DNA of 64,000 nt from Cloacibacterium sp046296655 (GTDB taxonomy: Bacteria > Bacteroidota > Bacteroidia > Flavobacteriales > Weeksellaceae). Every line of letters starts with the position of its first letter. Position 1 is the stretch's first letter. The position numbers and the translations under genes were made by a program. The notes under the pieces are model-generated. The model was not told where the DNA came from. It worked only from the letters and a program-made list of their open reading frames with translations, and made no database searches. This document shows positions 8,048 through 16,859 of this stretch, piece by piece. The stretch covers positions 1 to 64,000 of the forward strand of contig JBKBLE010000008.1 of assembly GCA_046296655.1 (NCBI GenBank). Reading direction: 5' to 3'.

Positions 8048-8080
8048 AAACCTTCAAGGATTCAAAATCCTTGAAGGTTT
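8048..8080 (+). terminator. Terminator made of a dispersed 15-bp palindrome
   Basis: Arms AAACCTTCAAGGATT and AATCCTTGAAGGTTT with a 3-base loop. The same two arms occur at 10569-10601. It lies just after the Lrp stop codon. Confidence 0.6.
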
Positions 8081-8093
8081 GGTTAGATAAAAA

Positions 8094-8117
8094 AAAACAC
8101 GCAAATTTGCGTGTTTT
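8094..8117 (-). terminator. Terminator of the desaturase gene
   Basis: A 24-base perfect palindrome with AAAACACGC at its left end, preceded by an A-run (T-run on the minus strand). Confidence 0.75.
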
Positions 8118-8131
8118 CTATTTTGTAAATT

Positions 8132-8887
8132 TTAGATTTCTCTTTTTGGAGTTGCCATCACTCGGTTCATTTTAATCCAACCTAATTTTTCTAAAAGCAA
8201 CATAATCATGTACGTAACATCTATTTCGTGCCATCTTACGCCACCAAAATTAGCTCTTCCACCGAATTTATGATGATTGTTGTGATAACCTTCGCCAAGC
8301 ATTAGCCAATCAAAACGGAATAAATTTTTAGAAGTGTCATTCACTTTGAAATTTACATATCCGTAAATATGACCAAACCAATTGATAATCATTCCGTGAA
8401 TTGGAGCCATTAAAATAGCCACAGGTAATAATAGCCAATGCCACCAATATTCTGAAAAAATAATAAAGAAAACAGTGTAGAAAGCTCCCCAACCAATTCT
8501 TGAGTACCAAGAACAAGCAAATTTGTCAAATGATTTCCATTGCGGAACGTTTTTTGTGAATTTTTCTTCGATGGCAATTTTTTGCTTATTGATTTGTTGG
8601 TAAACATTTTTCGTTTTCCACATCATTGCCAGTGGATTTGGGTCGTATTTTGGAGAATGCGGGTCTTTTTCTGTATCGGCAAAAGCGTGATGCATTCTGT
8701 GCATTACACCATAACCATACGCTGAAAGATAATTAGAACCTTGGGTAATCCAAGTAAGAATAAAACACAGTTTTTCACCAAATTTAGACATAGTGTAAGT
8801 TTGATGCGCTGCGTAACGATGAAGGAAAAAAGTTTGAAAAAATAGTCCTGAATACCATAGGACGATGATGAAAATAATAATAACCAT
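8132..8887 (-). CDS. Membrane fatty acid (acyl-CoA/acyl-lipid) desaturase
   Basis: The 251-residue protein has the three histidine boxes of the integral-membrane di-iron desaturases: HRYAAH, HRMHH and HNNHH. Hydrophobic segments lie near residues 2-20, 45-60 and 145-180. It introduces a double bond into acyl chains at the cytoplasmic membrane and would help adjust fluidity. The longer frame starts at TTG (8932); TACATTTG at 8909-8916 places the promoter just before the ATG at 8887 (MVIIIF). Confidence 0.92.
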   Translation of the reverse strand: MVIIIFIIVLWYSGLFFQTFFLHRYAAHQTYTMSKFGEKLCFILTWITQGSNYLSAYGYGVMHRMHHAFADTEKDPHSPKYDPNPLAMMWKTKNVYQQINKQKIAIEEKFTKNVPQWKSFDKFACSWYSRIGWGAFYTVFFIIFSEYWWHWLLLPVAILMAPIHGMIINWFGHIYGYVNFKVNDTSKNLFRFDWLMLGEGYHNNHHKFGGRANFGGVRWHEIDVTYMIMLLLEKLGWIKMNRVMATPKREI

Positions 8888-8908
8888 TAATAAGAATTTA
8901 TAAAGGCA

Positions 8909-8916
8909 CAAATGTA
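8909..8916 (-). promoter_or_regulatory. -7 element TACATTTG for the desaturase
   Basis: Lies 21 bases before the chosen ATG and inside the longer open frame, so it decides the start. Confidence 0.5.
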
Positions 8917-8941
8917 GACATTTGAAAACCAAATGGTAACA

Positions 8942-8967
8942 AAAAACACGCTATAGAGCGTGTTTTT
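8942..8967 (-). terminator. Terminator of tyrS
   Basis: AAAAACACGCT-ATAG-AGCGTGTTTTT, perfect 11-bp stem. Confidence 0.75.
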
Positions 8968-9006
8968 ATAATTTATTTAACTATGCAAAGCGTTGTAAAT
9001 TTAATT

Positions 9007-10302
9007 TTAGACCGCTTTTACAATAAAATATTGCTTTTTCCCTTTTTGAAGAAGTAAAAATTTGCCGTCAATTAAATCTTTTTCGGCAGCTACGAAATCG
9101 TCTTTTACTTTTTCTTTGTTTACAGAAATAGCATTTCCTTGTAATTCGCGTTTTGCTTCGCCTTTAGATTTTAGGAAACCAGATTTTTCTGATAATAAAT
9201 CAATAATGTTACTTCCTAAAACGTCTGATTTGGCAACTTCTGCTTGTGGAACTCCATCAAAAATCTGTAAGAATAATTCTTCATCTAAACTTACCAAATC
9301 TTCGGCAGTACTTCTGCCGAAAAGGATTTCAGAAGCTTTCAATGCTTTTTCGTACTCTGCTTTTCCATGAACCCAAATCGTAACTTCTTCAGCCAGTTTT
9401 TTCTGCAATTTTCTTTCGTGTGGAGCAGTTTTATGTTCTTCTATTAAAGCTTCTATTTCTTCTTTTGGTAAAAAAGTATAGTATTTAATAAATCTTTCCG
9501 CATCTTCATCGGTAGCATTTACCCAAAATTGGTAAAATTTATACGGAGAAGTTTTCTTTGCATCGAGCCAATAATTTTCTCCCGCTTCAGATTTCCCGAA
9601 TTTAGAACCATCAGCTTTTGTAATCAACGGAACGGTTAAAGCAAAGGCTTCACCTTGTGCTTTTCTACGGATTAATTCTGTACCTGTGGTGATGTTTCCC
9701 CATTGGTCAGAACCACCCATTTGTAATTTTACTCCTTTATTTTTGTATAAATGTAAGAAGTCGTAACCTTGTAATAATTGGTAGGTAAATTCTGTAAAAC
9801 TCATTCCGTCAACTCCAGCTTCGCCAGAGAAACGTTTTTTCACAGAATCTTTCGCCATCATATAATTTACGGTAAGGTGCTTCCCAATATCACGCACGAA
9901 ATCCAGAAACGTAAACGTTTTCATCCAATCGTAATTGTTTACCAATTCTGCTTTGTTCGGTTCATTTCCTTCAAAATTTAAAAATCTAGAAAGTTGACCT
10001 TTTATGCAATCTACATAATGATTAAGCGTAGCCTCGTCTAATAAATTTCTCTCCGAAGATTTACCAGAAGGGTCGCCAATCATACCTGTTGCACCACCAA
10101 CTAGAGCAATAGGTTTATGACCATGCTGTTGAAAATGAGCCAAAACTTTTATCGGAATTAAACTCCCAATATGAAGTGAATCTGCGGTAGGATCAAAACC
10201 AATATAAGCAGTCGTCATTTCCTTATTCAGTTGTTCATCAGTTCCGGGCATCATATCAGCGTACAAACCGCGCCATTTTAGTTCTTCAATAAAAGCGTTC
10301 AT
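9007..10302 (-). CDS. tyrS: Tyrosyl-tRNA synthetase
   Basis: The 431-residue class I synthetase charges tRNA-Tyr. The HIGH-like motif is HIGS (in ADSLHIGSLIPI), the KMSKS-like motif is KFGKS (DGSKFGKSEAG), and the tyrosine-binding YQLLQGYDFLHL is present. A C-terminal S4 RNA-binding domain ends the protein. The longer frame starts at a TTG (10326) within the promoter element TATCTTTG (10324-10331), so the ATG at 10302 (MNAFIEEL) is used. Confidence 0.96.
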   Translation of the reverse strand: MNAFIEELKWRGLYADMMPGTDEQLNKEMTTAYIGFDPTADSLHIGSLIPIKVLAHFQQHGHKPIALVGGATGMIGDPSGKSSERNLLDEATLNHYVDCIKGQLSRFLNFEGNEPNKAELVNNYDWMKTFTFLDFVRDIGKHLTVNYMMAKDSVKKRFSGEAGVDGMSFTEFTYQLLQGYDFLHLYKNKGVKLQMGGSDQWGNITTGTELIRRKAQGEAFALTVPLITKADGSKFGKSEAGENYWLDAKKTSPYKFYQFWVNATDEDAERFIKYYTFLPKEEIEALIEEHKTAPHERKLQKKLAEEVTIWVHGKAEYEKALKASEILFGRSTAEDLVSLDEELFLQIFDGVPQAEVAKSDVLGSNIIDLLSEKSGFLKSKGEAKRELQGNAISVNKEKVKDDFVAAEKDLIDGKFLLLQKGKKQYFIVKAV

Positions 10303-10692
10303 TTTCTTAAAAATTTTGAATGGCAAAGATAGGAAATTTGTAGGAAGTAGGAAGCTGGAAACTGGAAGTTTTTCAGAAGCAGACGTTTCTGTAATTTTTC
10401 AATTTCAGACACGCTTTCCGCACTCGCAATTTTTATTTTCCCACCACCAATTCCGAACGCGCCAAAGGCACGTTCCTACAAAATAAAAATGTGCTCAAAC
10501 AATGCTCCAATCGTGGCTAAAATTCACGTGCAGTTTTTCTTTTCACTTTTCTTAAAGTTTGTTTATTCAAACCTTCAAGGATTTTAAATCCTTGAAGGTT
10601 TAATTAATTTGAGAACAATCGCCGCTCGTGAAGTTTATTTTGAGCTTGTCGAAATGCTCGCGCCATAAATCTTATAGACAAAATCTAATCAT
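10303..10692. other. Intergenic region of mixed decayed repeats
   Basis: This gap holds the tyrS promoter, a GGAAGTnGGAAGCTGGAA-like simple repeat (about 10340-10370), a CACGTTCCTAC remnant, the 15-bp palindrome at 10569-10601, and a stretch reading TTTTGAGCTTGTCGAAATG of a type common between flavobacterial genes. I see no credible coding region; the 65-codon frame at 10628 overlaps the sigma factor promoter. Confidence 0.6.
10569..10601. repeat. Second copy of the AAACCTTCAAGGATT palindrome
   Basis: Same 15-bp arms as 8048-8080 with loop TTA, but here no gene ends nearby, so it is a dispersed repeat and not simply a terminator. Confidence 0.7.
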
Positions 10693-10720
10693 TTTTTACT
10701 TGGCTCTTTTTACTTGGCTC
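10693..10720 (+). repeat. Two tandem copies of TTTTTACTTGGCTC
   Basis: 14-bp units at 10693-10706 and 10707-10720 directly before the sigma factor -7 element. Three copies, inverted, are at 27372-27413 before mpl. Confidence 0.85.
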
Positions 10721-10732
10721 TTACAAAATCCT

Positions 10733-10740
10733 TATCTTTG
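10733..10740 (+). promoter_or_regulatory. -7 element TATCTTTG for the sigma factor
   Basis: Ends 8 bases before the ATG. The TTG inside the last 14-bp repeat is 16 bases upstream, a short spacing for a -33 element. Confidence 0.55.
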
Positions 10741-10748
10741 CATTTGCA

Positions 10749-11297
10749 ATGGAAAAACCAGAACTTCTACAACTCATCTTTTTGGCCAAAGAGAAAAATC
10801 AGAAAGCGCAGACCAAACTGATTAATCAATTTTGGACAGACGTTTTTTCTTTCGTGATGAAAAAAGTTCATGATGAAAACGCCGCAGATGAATTGACGGT
10901 TTCTGTTTTTTCTAAAGTATTGGCAAAATTAGATTTGTATGATGAGAATTTCCAGTTCAAAACTTGGGTTCTTACCATCGCTCAAAACACAGTAATTGAT
11001 TATTGGCGCAAAAAAAATCGAGAAACCGAAGAAACAATGGACGGTTTTCAGGATTTTAAAAATCAATTCGAAAAATCTCCTGAAGAAATTATGATTTCTG
11101 TGCAGGAAGAGAAAAAAATCATCGATGCGGTTGCCAAAATGGATCACAATTATCAAAAAATTATCCATTTGAGATTTTTTGAAGAAAAAAGCATCAAAGA
11201 AATTGCGGAAGAACTCAATCTTTCTGTTGCCAATACCAAAGTGAGAATTATGAGGGCCAAAAAAGTTTTGGCAGAATTGTTAAACGAAAATGAGTAG
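10749..11297 (+). CDS. ECF-type RNA polymerase sigma factor
   Basis: The 182-residue protein has sigma region 2 (about 15-85, with FKTWVLTIAQNTVIDYWRKKNRE matching region 2.3-2.4) and region 4 (about 125-178, LRFFEEKSIKEIAEELNLSVANTKVRIMRAKK). The length and two-domain layout are those of extracytoplasmic-function sigma factors. No anti-sigma gene follows, and the next gene is lipA 187 bases on. The signal and target genes cannot be read from the sequence. Confidence 0.92.
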   Translation: MEKPELLQLIFLAKEKNQKAQTKLINQFWTDVFSFVMKKVHDENAADELTVSVFSKVLAKLDLYDENFQFKTWVLTIAQNTVIDYWRKKNRETEETMDGFQDFKNQFEKSPEEIMISVQEEKKIIDAVAKMDHNYQKIIHLRFFEEKSIKEIAEELNLSVANTKVRIMRAKKVLAELLNENE

Positions 11298-11459
11298 AAA
11301 AGTCGGAAGTTAGAGGACAGAAGTCCGAAGGTTTCCCAAAATCAATTTAATAAATTTGCGCACTTTGCAAATTCATCTTTAGATGAATCTTTGCGAACTT
11401 AAAAATATTTTCAAAAATTGTAAAAGAAAATCTTTGCGTTCTTTGCGTTTAAAAAATAG
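11298..11459. other. Intergenic repeat-rich stretch before lipA
   Basis: Contains a GTCGGAAGTTAGAGG-like simple repeat and several CTTTGCG/CGCAAAG-type words (for example GCGCACTTTGCAAATTCATC and TCTTTGCGTTCTTTGCG) related to the MITE-like family seen at 25551 and 61645. Nothing coding is visible. Confidence 0.5.
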
Positions 11460-11467
11460 TATTTTTG
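11460..11467 (+). promoter_or_regulatory. -7 element TATTTTTG for lipA
   Basis: TAnnTTTG match 17 bases before the ATG. Confidence 0.5.
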
Positions 11468-11484
11468 TAAACTCAAATTAAATA

Positions 11485-12351
11485 ATGGAAAATCAAATTC
11501 AAGATACCACTACCAATAAACCAAAATGGATTCGTGTAAAACTTCCTACAGGAAAAAATTACAGAGAATTAAGAACATTGGTTGATAAATATAAACTGAA
11601 CACCATTTGTCAAAGTGGTTCTTGTCCTAACATGGGCGAATGTTGGGGAGAAGGAACTGCTACTTTCATGATTTTAGGAAATATCTGCACCAGAAGTTGT
11701 GGATTTTGCGGCGTAAAAACAGGAAAACCGCTTGATGTAAATTGGGACGAACCCGAAAAAGTAGCACGTTCTATCAAGTTAATGAAAATTAAACATGCGG
11801 TTTTAACTTCTGTAGACCGAGATGATTTGAAAGATATGGGTTCTATAATTTGGGCAGAAACTGTAAATGCAGTTCGTAGAATTTCTCCGGGAACAACTAT
11901 GGAAACATTGATTCCAGATTTTCAAGGGATTCATAAACATATCGATAGATTGGTAGAAGTAGCGCCGGAAGTAATTTCTCACAACATAGAAACCGTAAAA
12001 AGACTAACCAGAGAAGTGAGAATTCAAGCGAAGTACGAGCGTTCTTTAGAAGTGTTAAGATATTTAAAAGAAGCAGGGCAAAACCGAACCAAAACAGGAA
12101 TTATGCTTGGTTTGGGCGAAACCAAAGAAGAAGTTTTTGAAACCATTCAAGATGTGAGAAATGCGAATGTAGATGTAATTACGATTGGACAATATCTTCA
12201 ACCAACTAAAAAACATTTGCCAGTAAAACGTTTTGTAGAGTTAGAAGAATTCGAAGAATACAGAATTTTCGCAGAAAGCTTAGGTTTCCGTCATGTAGAA
12301 AGTTCGCCTTTGGTGAGAAGTTCTTATCATGCAGAAAAACATATTCACTAA
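11485..12351 (+). CDS. lipA: Lipoyl synthase
   Basis: The 288-residue radical SAM enzyme inserts two sulfurs into octanoyl groups on lipoyl domains. The radical SAM cluster motif CTRSCGFC and the auxiliary cluster cysteines of CQSGSCPNMGECW are both present, as is the C-terminal RSSYHAE with the conserved serine. Length is standard. Confidence 0.97.
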   Translation: MENQIQDTTTNKPKWIRVKLPTGKNYRELRTLVDKYKLNTICQSGSCPNMGECWGEGTATFMILGNICTRSCGFCGVKTGKPLDVNWDEPEKVARSIKLMKIKHAVLTSVDRDDLKDMGSIIWAETVNAVRRISPGTTMETLIPDFQGIHKHIDRLVEVAPEVISHNIETVKRLTREVRIQAKYERSLEVLRYLKEAGQNRTKTGIMLGLGETKEEVFETIQDVRNANVDVITIGQYLQPTKKHLPVKRFVELEEFEEYRIFAESLGFRHVESSPLVRSSYHAEKHIH

Positions 12352-12390
12352 TTGAGTTAGGGGATTCGAGTTATGAGATTCGCATTTGGT

Positions 12391-12418
12391 AACTCGGAAC
12401 TCGGAACTCGGAACTCGA
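12391..12418 (+). repeat. Four tandem AACTCGG heptamers before cinA
   Basis: Units at 12391, 12398, 12405 and 12412 (the last ends AACTCGA). The array ends 7 bases before the cinA ATG, so its copy number would alter the leader or promoter spacing. Confidence 0.85.
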
Positions 12419-12425
12419 AATTTTT

Positions 12426-13682
12426 ATGAAAAACGCTGTCCTTATTACGATAGGAAACGAGGTTCTGTCTGGAACTACGGTAGATACCAACTCTAATTTT
12501 ATCGCAAAAGAATTATCAAAAATTGGGATTTCTGTTTCGCAGATTTTTACCATTTCAGATGAAATAGAAATGATTAAAAATACATTACAATCTGCCTTTC
12601 AATTGACTGATTTGGTGATTACAACAGGCGGACTTGGCCCAACTAAAGATGATAAAACCAAGAAAGCTTTTTGTGAATTTTTCAATGATGAAATCGTTTA
12701 TGACGAAGAAACTTTTCAGCATCTGAAAACCAGATTAGAACGCATTGGAAGGTTAGAAATTATCGAAAGAAACAGAGAACAAGCTATGATTCTTTCAAAA
12801 GCTAAAGTTTTCCAAAATCACAACGGAACTGCACCGAGTTTAATGGTAGAAGATAACGGCAAAATAGCGATTTGTCTTCCTGGTGTTCCTTATGAAGTGA
12901 AACCTTTGGTTAAAGACCAAATTATTCCTTATTTACAGAAAGAATTTGAATCTAATTTTTTGAAAATTAGAACCGTTTCCGTAGTGAATTATCCTGAAAG
13001 TTTATTGTCTGATGCTTTAGAAAATTGGGAACTGAATTTGCCTAAAAACATTTCACTTTCATATTTGCCAATTGCCAATAGAGTGAAGTTGAAATTAACG
13101 GCTTCAGGAAAGGATTTAGAAGTTTTAGAAAATCAATTAGAAGAAGAAATTTCTAAAATTAGACCATTGCTAAAATCGCATATTATTTCTGAAAATGGTG
13201 ATAAAATAGAAGAAATTTTACACGATTTTTTAATTTCTAGAAATTTAACGATTTCTACCGCCGAAAGTTGTACTGGTGGAGAATTATCGCATTTAATTAC
13301 AAGTGTTTCTGGAAGTTCTAATTATTTTTTAGGTGGAATTTGCACCTACCAGACACAGAAAAAAACGGAGATTTTAGGTGTTTCAGAAGATTTAATCAAA
13401 GAGAAAACGGTAGTTTCAGCAGAAGTGGCACAAGCGATGAGTTTGGGCTGTCAGCAATTATTTAAAACAGATATTGCACTTTCTACCACTGGAGTAGCAG
13501 GACCAAGTTCAGATGAGTTCAATTCAGAAATTGGAACGGTTTTTTATTCGATTAGAATTAAGGATTTCGAAAAAACTTTCAGATTGTATCTTCCTCATTT
13601 AGAGCGCAAAGATTTCATGAATTTTGTTTCGCAGAAAGTTTTGCAGGATTTAATTCAGATTTTAATTCAAGAAAATCTTTAA
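12426..13682 (+). CDS. cinA: CinA family protein (competence/damage-inducible; nicotinamide-nucleotide amidase domain)
   Basis: The 418-residue protein joins an N-terminal MoCF-like domain (GNEVLSGTTVDTNS, TTGGLGPTKDDKT) to a C-terminal PncC/CinA domain with the catalytic-serine motif AESCTGG and TGVAGPSSDE. In characterised homologues these domains act on ADP-ribose or NAD-derived metabolites and deamidate NMN. It is 74 bases after lipA, separated by a heptamer array. A role in competence is not implied by the sequence alone. Confidence 0.93.
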   Translation: MKNAVLITIGNEVLSGTTVDTNSNFIAKELSKIGISVSQIFTISDEIEMIKNTLQSAFQLTDLVITTGGLGPTKDDKTKKAFCEFFNDEIVYDEETFQHLKTRLERIGRLEIIERNREQAMILSKAKVFQNHNGTAPSLMVEDNGKIAICLPGVPYEVKPLVKDQIIPYLQKEFESNFLKIRTVSVVNYPESLLSDALENWELNLPKNISLSYLPIANRVKLKLTASGKDLEVLENQLEEEISKIRPLLKSHIISENGDKIEEILHDFLISRNLTISTAESCTGGELSHLITSVSGSSNYFLGGICTYQTQKKTEILGVSEDLIKEKTVVSAEVAQAMSLGCQQLFKTDIALSTTGVAGPSSDEFNSEIGTVFYSIRIKDFEKTFRLYLPHLERKDFMNFVSQKVLQDLIQILIQENL

Positions 13683-13829
13683 AATTCGCCTTTCTCATGT
13701 AATAAAATGGCGCAAACAGTTGTTATATCTTTAAAATAATGTAGAATGAAATCGCCATCATTGAAAGAACTCAAACGTCAATGAATGTTCAGCGATTCCA
13801 TAAGACCTTAAAAAAATAAATATTTATTT
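13683..13829. other. Gap with a 12-codon gene-start remnant
   Basis: ATG at 13747 opens a frame reading MKSPSLKELKRQ before a stop, with an approximate -7 element (TATCTTTA) upstream. It resembles the start of a longer flavobacterial protein that is otherwise absent. Treat it as a possible decayed gene. Confidence 0.2.
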
Positions 13830-14492
13830 ATGAAAAAAATAATTTTAGGCTTCCTAGTTGTTTTATCTCAGGTTGCATACTCTCAAACTTCCAAAAATTT
13901 TGGAGATTTCAGTGCAGTAAAGGTTTATGATAGAATTAATGTAACCCTTGTAAAATCCAGTGAAAATAAAATTCAGGTAAAAGGTGATGATCCCGATGTA
14001 GAAATTGTCAATAAAAATGGGGAACTCAAAATAAGAATGATTCCTACTAAGCTTATGCAAGGCAACAAAGCTGAAGTGACTGTTTTTTATGAAGATATAA
14101 ACGAAATTCAAGCCAGTCAAGGTTCTAAAATCACTTCTGATGGAACTATAGACAGCAAAATGCTCAGCATTACTTCCAACGAAGGTTCTACGCTAAATTT
14201 ACAAGTAGATGTGAATTTATTAAACTCTAAAGCCAATTCTGGTGGAATCATTAATGTGTCTGGAACCGCAGAAATTCAAGATGTTTTGGTGAATTCTGGC
14301 GCGCAATTTTACGGAAGAGATTTAGACTCAGAAACCGTTACCATCACTGCTAATGCAGGTGGATTTGCAGAAGTATATGCCTCTAAAATCCTTAATGCCA
14401 CAACTAGAGCAGGCGGAAATATAGACGTCTATGGTTCTCCAAAAGACAGAAATACCAAAAATGTTTTAGGCGGAAAGATCACTTTCAAATAA
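13830..14492 (+). CDS. GIN-domain (DUF2807) secreted protein
   Basis: The 220-residue protein has a signal peptide (about 1-19, cut near AYSQ) followed by a repetitive beta-rich DUF2807 domain (FSAVKVYDRINVTLV, ASQGSKI, NSGGIINVSG, TRAGGNIDVYGSPK). This domain is thought to form a right-handed beta solenoid and is common in Bacteroidota. Its role is unknown; a cell-surface or periplasmic location is inferred from the signal peptide. Confidence 0.88.
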   Translation: MKKIILGFLVVLSQVAYSQTSKNFGDFSAVKVYDRINVTLVKSSENKIQVKGDDPDVEIVNKNGELKIRMIPTKLMQGNKAEVTVFYEDINEIQASQGSKITSDGTIDSKMLSITSNEGSTLNLQVDVNLLNSKANSGGIINVSGTAEIQDVLVNSGAQFYGRDLDSETVTITANAGGFAEVYASKILNATTRAGGNIDVYGSPKDRNTKNVLGGKITFK

Positions 14493-14500
14493 ATAAATCG

Positions 14501-14529
14501 AAGCCAGAGTTTTAAACTTTGGCTTTTTT
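14501..14529 (+). terminator. Terminator after the GIN-domain gene
   Basis: AAGCCAGAGTTT/AAACTTTGGCTT hairpin plus T-run. Confidence 0.75.
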
Positions 14530-14554
14530 GATTTTAAAACGTAACAATTTCTTA

Positions 14555-14562
14555 TAAATTTG
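14555..14562 (+). promoter_or_regulatory. -7 element TAAATTTG for the M13 peptidase
   Basis: TAnnTTTG match 31 bases before the ATG. Confidence 0.45.
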
Positions 14563-14593
14563 TACTTATTCATCATTAATTAATCATACAGAA

Positions 14594-16681
14594 ATGAAAA
14601 AAATATCAATTGCTGTGTTGGCTTTTTCAGGAATGCTCATTTTAGATTCTTGTGGCACTCAGAAACAAGCAACTACAGAACCTACCCCTTCTCCAATTGA
14701 AGAATTAAAACCAGAAGAACTTCCAGAAAACGGAATTGCCATTGAACTGATGGACAAATCTGTTCGTCCGCAAGACGATTTTTACAACTATGTAAACGGA
14801 ACTTGGATGAAAACGGCTCAGATTCCTGCGGATAAAGCAAGCTGGGGAAGTTTCAATGAATTAAGAGAGAAAACAGACTTAAATTCTCTTAAAATTTTAG
14901 ACAATTTATTGAAAGAAACTTATGCTAAAGGAACTGAAGGTCAAAAAATTCAGGATATTTACGCTACTTACATGGATATGGATAAGCGTAATGCAGACGG
15001 AATTGCTCCTATTAAAGGTGATTTAGCGAAAATTGACGCCATTAAAACGATGGCAGATTTACAAAAATATTTAGTAGAAGCTACCAAAACTGGAGATAAC
15101 CCTTTCTATTCTTGGGGAGTTTATGCAGACCTTAAAAATTCTACGGATAATGCAGTTTACATGGGAGATGTAAACCTTGGTTTAGGAAGAGATTATTATC
15201 AAAAAGATAATGAAGAAAACACCAAAACCATTAGTCAATACAAAGATTATTTAACCAAATTATACACGGTTTTAGGATATAAAAATCCAGAAGCAGCGGC
15301 TCAAAAAGTAGTTGACTTTGAAAAAACTGCCGCTCAAACTTTAATCCCTAATGAAAAAATTAGAGATGCTAATCTTCAATACAATCCGAAGACTTTACCA
15401 GAATTAAAGACTTTGGTGAAAAATGTAGATTTACCATCTTATCTTAAAAACGCTGGTGTAAATACAGACAGAGTAATCATCGGTGAATTAGAGTATTATA
15501 AAAATTTAGATAAATTTTTGAATGCTAAAAATTTACCATTCATCAAAGATTTCTTAAAAGTGAAATTATTGAACAGAAGCGCTTCTGTTTTAGACCAAAA
15601 ATTAGACGATTTACAGTTTGATTTCTACGGAAGAACTTTGAGCGGACAAAAAGAACAACGCGCGATGAACAAACGTGCACTTTCTACCATTAATGGTGTT
15701 CTTGGTGAAGCTTTCGGGAAATTATATGTAGAAAAATATTTTACTGCCGAAGCAAAAGCAGAAATGGTAACGTTGATAGATTATCTTAAAAAATCTTACG
15801 TTCAGCATATTTCTAATCTTTCTTGGATGAGTGATGAAACCAAAACGAAAGCTTTAGATAAATTATCAAAAATCACGGTAAAAGTAGGATATCCAGATGA
15901 GTGGAAAGACTATTCTAAATTACAAGTGCTTTCTAAAAATGAAGGAGGAACATTGTACGGAAATCTTAAAAATGTTTCTAACTGGGCTTACCAAAGAGAA
16001 TTAGATAAAGTAGGCAAGAAAGTCGACAAAAAAGAGTGGGGAATGACTCCTCAAACGGTAAATGCTTATTATAACCCAGTAAATAACGAAATCGTTTTCC
16101 CAGCTGCTATTTTACAAGCGCCATTCTTTGATTTCAAAGCAGATCCTGCAGTGAATTTTGGAGGAATCGGAGCGGTAATTGGTCACGAAATTTCTCACGG
16201 ATTTGATGATTCAGGAGCGATGTTCGATGGAGATGGAAACCTTAAAAATTGGTGGACTGATGCTGATAAAAAGAACTTCGAAGAAGCGATTAAAAAATTA
16301 GCAGAACAATACAGCAAATATGAACCAGTAAAAGGAACTTTCGTAAATGGTTTATTTACCAATGGCGAAAATATTGCAGATTTAGGTGGAGTTGCCATTG
16401 CTTATGACGCACTACAAATGTACCTTAAAGACAAAGGAAATCCAGGATTAATCAGTGGTTACAATCAGGACCAAAGATTTTTCTTAAGTTGGGCAACCAT
16501 TTGGAGAACTAAATCTACAGAAAAATACATGATTAATCAGGTGAAAACAGACCCGCACTCTCCAGGAATGTACAGAGCAGTTGGTCCACTAGTAAACACA
16601 GAAGCTTGGTATAAAGCATTTGGCGTAAAAGAAGGCGACAAACATTACAAAAAACCAGAAGACAGAATTAAAATCTGGTAA
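14594..16681 (+). CDS. M13 family metallopeptidase lipoprotein (PepO/neprilysin-like)
   Basis: The 695-residue protein starts with a lipoprotein signal (lipobox LDSC, Cys at about 20). An M13 N-terminal domain (PQDDFYNYVNGTWM) is followed by the zinc peptidase domain: NAYYNP, the HExxH motif in VIGHEISHGFDD, ENIADLGG with the third ligand, and a C-terminal KIW. It is a membrane-anchored oligopeptidase, probably in the periplasm or outer membrane. Length matches the family. Confidence 0.95.
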   Translation: MKKISIAVLAFSGMLILDSCGTQKQATTEPTPSPIEELKPEELPENGIAIELMDKSVRPQDDFYNYVNGTWMKTAQIPADKASWGSFNELREKTDLNSLKILDNLLKETYAKGTEGQKIQDIYATYMDMDKRNADGIAPIKGDLAKIDAIKTMADLQKYLVEATKTGDNPFYSWGVYADLKNSTDNAVYMGDVNLGLGRDYYQKDNEENTKTISQYKDYLTKLYTVLGYKNPEAAAQKVVDFEKTAAQTLIPNEKIRDANLQYNPKTLPELKTLVKNVDLPSYLKNAGVNTDRVIIGELEYYKNLDKFLNAKNLPFIKDFLKVKLLNRSASVLDQKLDDLQFDFYGRTLSGQKEQRAMNKRALSTINGVLGEAFGKLYVEKYFTAEAKAEMVTLIDYLKKSYVQHISNLSWMSDETKTKALDKLSKITVKVGYPDEWKDYSKLQVLSKNEGGTLYGNLKNVSNWAYQRELDKVGKKVDKKEWGMTPQTVNAYYNPVNNEIVFPAAILQAPFFDFKADPAVNFGGIGAVIGHEISHGFDDSGAMFDGDGNLKNWWTDADKKNFEEAIKKLAEQYSKYEPVKGTFVNGLFTNGENIADLGGVAIAYDALQMYLKDKGNPGLISGYNQDQRFFLSWATIWRTKSTEKYMINQVKTDPHSPGMYRAVGPLVNTEAWYKAFGVKEGDKHYKKPEDRIKIW

Positions 16682-16704
16682 AAGTATAAAGTAGTGATTG
16701 AGAA

Positions 16705-16833
16705 GCTTCATCCTGCTTTCGCTACTGGCTTTTTTCTGCGGCGGCGAAGCCGCCGCAGAAAAAGAGCTCAAACATACCGCTCAAACCTAACAAAGTGGTT
16801 CAACGACTTAAAGGAGTTAATCAGGGCTATAAA
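16705..16833. repeat. Degraded interspersed element with a GC-rich palindrome
   Basis: A perfect stem of 15 bp (TTTTTCTGCGGCGGC at 16731-16745, loop GAA, reverse arm to 16763) sits inside an element ending AATCAGGGCTATAAA, like the element at 5848-5908. The stem is far richer in GC than its surroundings. Confidence 0.65.
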
Positions 16834-16858
16834 ACCACCGAAATTTCGGTGGTTTTTT
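16831..16858 (+). terminator. Terminator-like hairpin
   Basis: AAAACCACCGAAA/TTTCGGTGGTTTT with six T. Confidence 0.65.
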
Positions 16859-16859
16859 G

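Noticed and set aside
10628..10825. 65-codon frame before the sigma factor
   Set aside because: It spans the tandem repeat and promoter and overlaps the sigma factor in another frame.
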